The translations under genes were made by a program, and so were the position numbers. DNA of 8,255 bases. Source: Clostridiales bacterium. GTDB lineage: Bacteria; Bacillota; Clostridia; Peptostreptococcales; Natronincolaceae. The notes below the pieces were generated by a model. That model saw nothing but the letters and a program-made list of their open reading frames with translations. It had not been told where the DNA came from and ran no database searches. The stretch covers positions 1 to 8,255 of the forward strand of contig JAAZJW010000232.1 of the NCBI GenBank assembly GCA_012800145.1, in the 5' to 3' direction. Positions 6,562-8,255 of this stretch are shown piece after piece (position 1 is the stretch's first letter; each line of letters opens with the position of its first letter).

Positions 6562-8164
6562 AAAACTGATTGTAAATAAACTGGCTCGGGTCATAACCTA
6601 CTCCGTAAGCCCCGAACACCAAGATTGCAATAATCAAAACATAATATGCCAAGGAATTCACGGTATAACGCATTACAGTAGGCCTTTCCGCAATTTTGTG
6701 CCTTACACTTCCATCTCTTTGAATTAAACTGACAGTAACCAGAATAACAAGACCGACTAAAAGCACAATATAATCAGCCATTTTCAGATCAAGGTCCATT
6801 AATGTTCCGCTGAATAGTTCACCTGCATTGAATCTTGTGAACATTGTGCTGAACATCCTGAATGTCATGGGCACGTCCCTATAACAGTCAAACAACCTTA
6901 AACAACTCATCAACAGTACTGTTCGAACAACCTGGAACAGGCGGAATAAAAAGGTATGTTTTACATCAAATTTATTATGGAACCATTTATAAAAGGGTTC
7001 AAATTCCAGGGATATGATAATGACAATTCCGTTCATTAAACCCCATACAATAAAATTCCAACCGGCTCCATGCCAGACACCTGTTGTAAACCAAACGATA
7101 ATTGTGGCGACATAAACCGGAATGCGCCTTCCTACGGCATTTCCAAAACGCTGTCTCGAATATTTGGACAGATTCAACATAGGCCTGCTAACCGAAATAG
7201 GATAAAACACATAATCCCTGAACCAGGTTCCCATTGAAATATGCCATCTTCTCCAATACTCCGTTATAGATTTTGAAAAGTAAGGCCTTTCAAAATTTTC
7301 CCGCACCTTGATGCCCAGCACCTGAGCAATCCCAATGGTTATATCAATACCGCCCGTAAAGTCGGCATACAGTTGATATGCGTAAAAAAGCATACCGATA
7401 AACACAAATGCTCCCTGGTATATGTCCGGATTTCGGATTATCGCATTAACCGCCACCAACATACGATCGGCAATCACAAGTTTTTTAAAGTAACCCCATA
7501 TTATTCTTTGAAGACCTGAATTTACATTATTACCGCTATATGGATGTTCTACAAAAAGTGTTTGAGATAAATCATCAAATCTGCTGATAGGCCCCTGAAC
7601 CAATTGGGGGAAAAAGGATACGAACAGTGCCAGCTTGAAAATATTTCTTTCAGGGGGATGTTTCCCTCTGTAAACATCTATAATATATCCCATTGTCTGA
7701 AACGTATAAAATGATATACCCATGGGCAGTATTAGGTTCCAAAAAGAAAACTGTCTTTCACTTCCAAAGGATCGGTAGATATAATTGATGTTTGATATAG
7801 CAAAATTAGTATATTTAACCACAGCCAGAATTCCAAAATTAAGGATCATACAGAATAAAAGCCATTTCCACTGCCTTGATTTTATGGATGACTTATAATC
7901 TTTTTTCTCTTCGCGTGTTAATTTATCCTTATGTCTGGCTAAATGCCTGGACTGGACATTATACAAATCACCAATTTCACAGCCTACAAAATAGGTTGAA
8001 ATGGTTGTTAAGGAAATATACAATATAAATTTAGGATTTGCAAAATAATAGAACAGATAACTTGCCCCGAGAAGCAGTTTCCACTGATGCCTTTCGGGGA
8101 TCATATAATAAAATATAAATAATAAGGCTATAAATATTATAAATCCATATGAAGTAAATAGCAT
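6560..8164 (-). CDS. MBOAT family O-acyltransferase (AlgI/DltB-like)
   Basis: A polytopic membrane protein, 534 residues from the start chosen here. It contains the AlgI/DltB-type signatures: QTMGYIIDVYRGK (156-168), QLVQGPISRFDDL (187-199), ADFTGGIDITIG (267-278), EYWRRWHISMGTWFRDYVF (about 302-320, His308) and TGVWHGAGWNFIVWG (361-375) with the catalytic His365. The C-terminus GYDPSQFIYNQF is also typical. Such proteins take an acyl group from the cytoplasm and pass it to an outer SGNH partner, here the next gene. The longest frame begins with GTG at 8176, but AGGGTGAG (8179-8172) overlaps that GTG and lies 7 nt before the ATG at 8164. The resulting N-terminus MLFTSYGFIIFIALLFIFYY also matches the family. 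I see no clear promoter before the window edge, so the operon may begin further right. Confidence 0.93.
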   Translation of the reverse strand: MLFTSYGFIIFIALLFIFYYMIPERHQWKLLLGASYLFYYFANPKFILYISLTTISTYFVGCEIGDLYNVQSRHLARHKDKLTREEKKDYKSSIKSRQWKWLLFCMILNFGILAVVKYTNFAISNINYIYRSFGSERQFSFWNLILPMGISFYTFQTMGYIIDVYRGKHPPERNIFKLALFVSFFPQLVQGPISRFDDLSQTLFVEHPYSGNNVNSGLQRIIWGYFKKLVIADRMLVAVNAIIRNPDIYQGAFVFIGMLFYAYQLYADFTGGIDITIGIAQVLGIKVRENFERPYFSKSITEYWRRWHISMGTWFRDYVFYPISVSRPMLNLSKYSRQRFGNAVGRRIPVYVATIIVWFTTGVWHGAGWNFIVWGLMNGIVIIISLEFEPFYKWFHNKFDVKHTFLFRLFQVVRTVLLMSCLRLFDCYRDVPMTFRMFSTMFTRFNAGELFSGTLMDLDLKMADYIVLLVGLVILVTVSLIQRDGSVRHKIAERPTVMRYTVNSLAYYVLIIAILVFGAYGVGYDPSQFIYNQF

Positions 8165-8171
8165 ACATAGA

Positions 8172-8179
8172 CTCACCCT
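8172..8179 (-). promoter_or_regulatory. Ribosome binding site of the MBOAT gene (decides the start)
   Basis: AGGGTGAG lies 7 nt before ATG 8164 and covers the upstream in-frame GTG (8176-8174), so the GTG cannot easily be the start. An intervening ATG at 8168 is out of frame. Confidence 0.7.
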
Positions 8180-8228
8180 ATCAATTTTATGGTGTCATGG
8201 GGGCATCAGACTGTGTGAAAAAGCACTT

Positions 8229-8255
8229 TTCCCGCTTTTTGTCATTCTGAGTGTA
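8229..8255. repeat. Partial copy of the dispersed repeat end, cut by the window edge
   Basis: Bases 8229-8250 match the inward-read right end of the 5282-5475 element (TTCCCGCTTTCTGTCATTCT and onward) with one mismatch in 22. After that the copy reads GAGTGTA and leaves the window. It lies about 65 bp upstream of the MBOAT start, so the MBOAT-SGNH pair has a repeat end on each side. Confidence 0.7.

Noticed and set aside
5477..8164. A dlt D-alanylation operon
   Set aside because: There is no dltA ligase or dltC carrier, and the SGNH-like protein has a GDCE block rather than the DltD type.
8165..8176. GTG start for the MBOAT gene
   Set aside because: The GTG lies inside the ribosome binding site AGGGTGAG, and the ATG at 8164 gives both good spacing and the usual family N-terminus.

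Overview
The window looks like chromosomal DNA of a low-GC Gram-positive anaerobe, most likely a member of the Clostridia. The evidence is its AT-richness, strong GGAGG or AGGTGAT ribosome binding sites, a T-box leader, the clostridial look of all six proteins, and Firmicutes-type dispersed hairpin repeats. I see no phage, plasmid, CRISPR, defence or transposase gene, and no rRNA or tRNA.

Layout. Positions 1-208 are non-coding and hold one strong hairpin. Positions 209-1708 (minus) encode 2-isopropylmalate synthase, LeuA. Its control region fills 1709-2301: a consensus promoter, a complete T-box riboswitch with its terminator, then about 280 nt of extra leader made of inverted repeats. The T-box specifier reads CUA (leucine), so leuA should be transcribed through the leader when tRNA-Leu is uncharged. 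A divergent promoter serves a hemolysin III/PAQR-family membrane protein (2509-3177, plus), which ends at a bidirectional terminator (3181-3208).

The rest runs leftward on the minus strand: MBOAT acyltransferase (6560-8164), SGNH-like partner (5477-6550), a 194-bp repeat element (5282-5475), a small lipoprotein (4621-5169) and a MATE exporter (3246-4598). MBOAT and SGNH are tightly coupled, with the stop codon of one inside the ribosome binding site of the next. They resemble the AlgI/AlgJ, PatA/PatB and DltB/DltD pairs, in which the membrane protein passes an acyl group across the membrane and the SGNH protein places it on a surface polymer. The lipoprotein and MATE genes are 22 nt apart and probably co-transcribed. 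Whether the lipoprotein works with the acylation pair is inference.

The points most worth a second look are: the GDC (not GDS) active-site motif of the SGNH-like protein; the acylation pair with an unrecognised lipoprotein; the repeat element that ends one base from the SGNH stop codon, with a matching end at the right edge of the window; and the inverted repeats between the leuA T-box and leuA. For leuA and the MBOAT gene the ribosome binding sites favour ATG starts slightly downstream of the longest open frame (TTG and GTG respectively), and those starts are used here. No clearly new system is evident; most of the window is ordinary.
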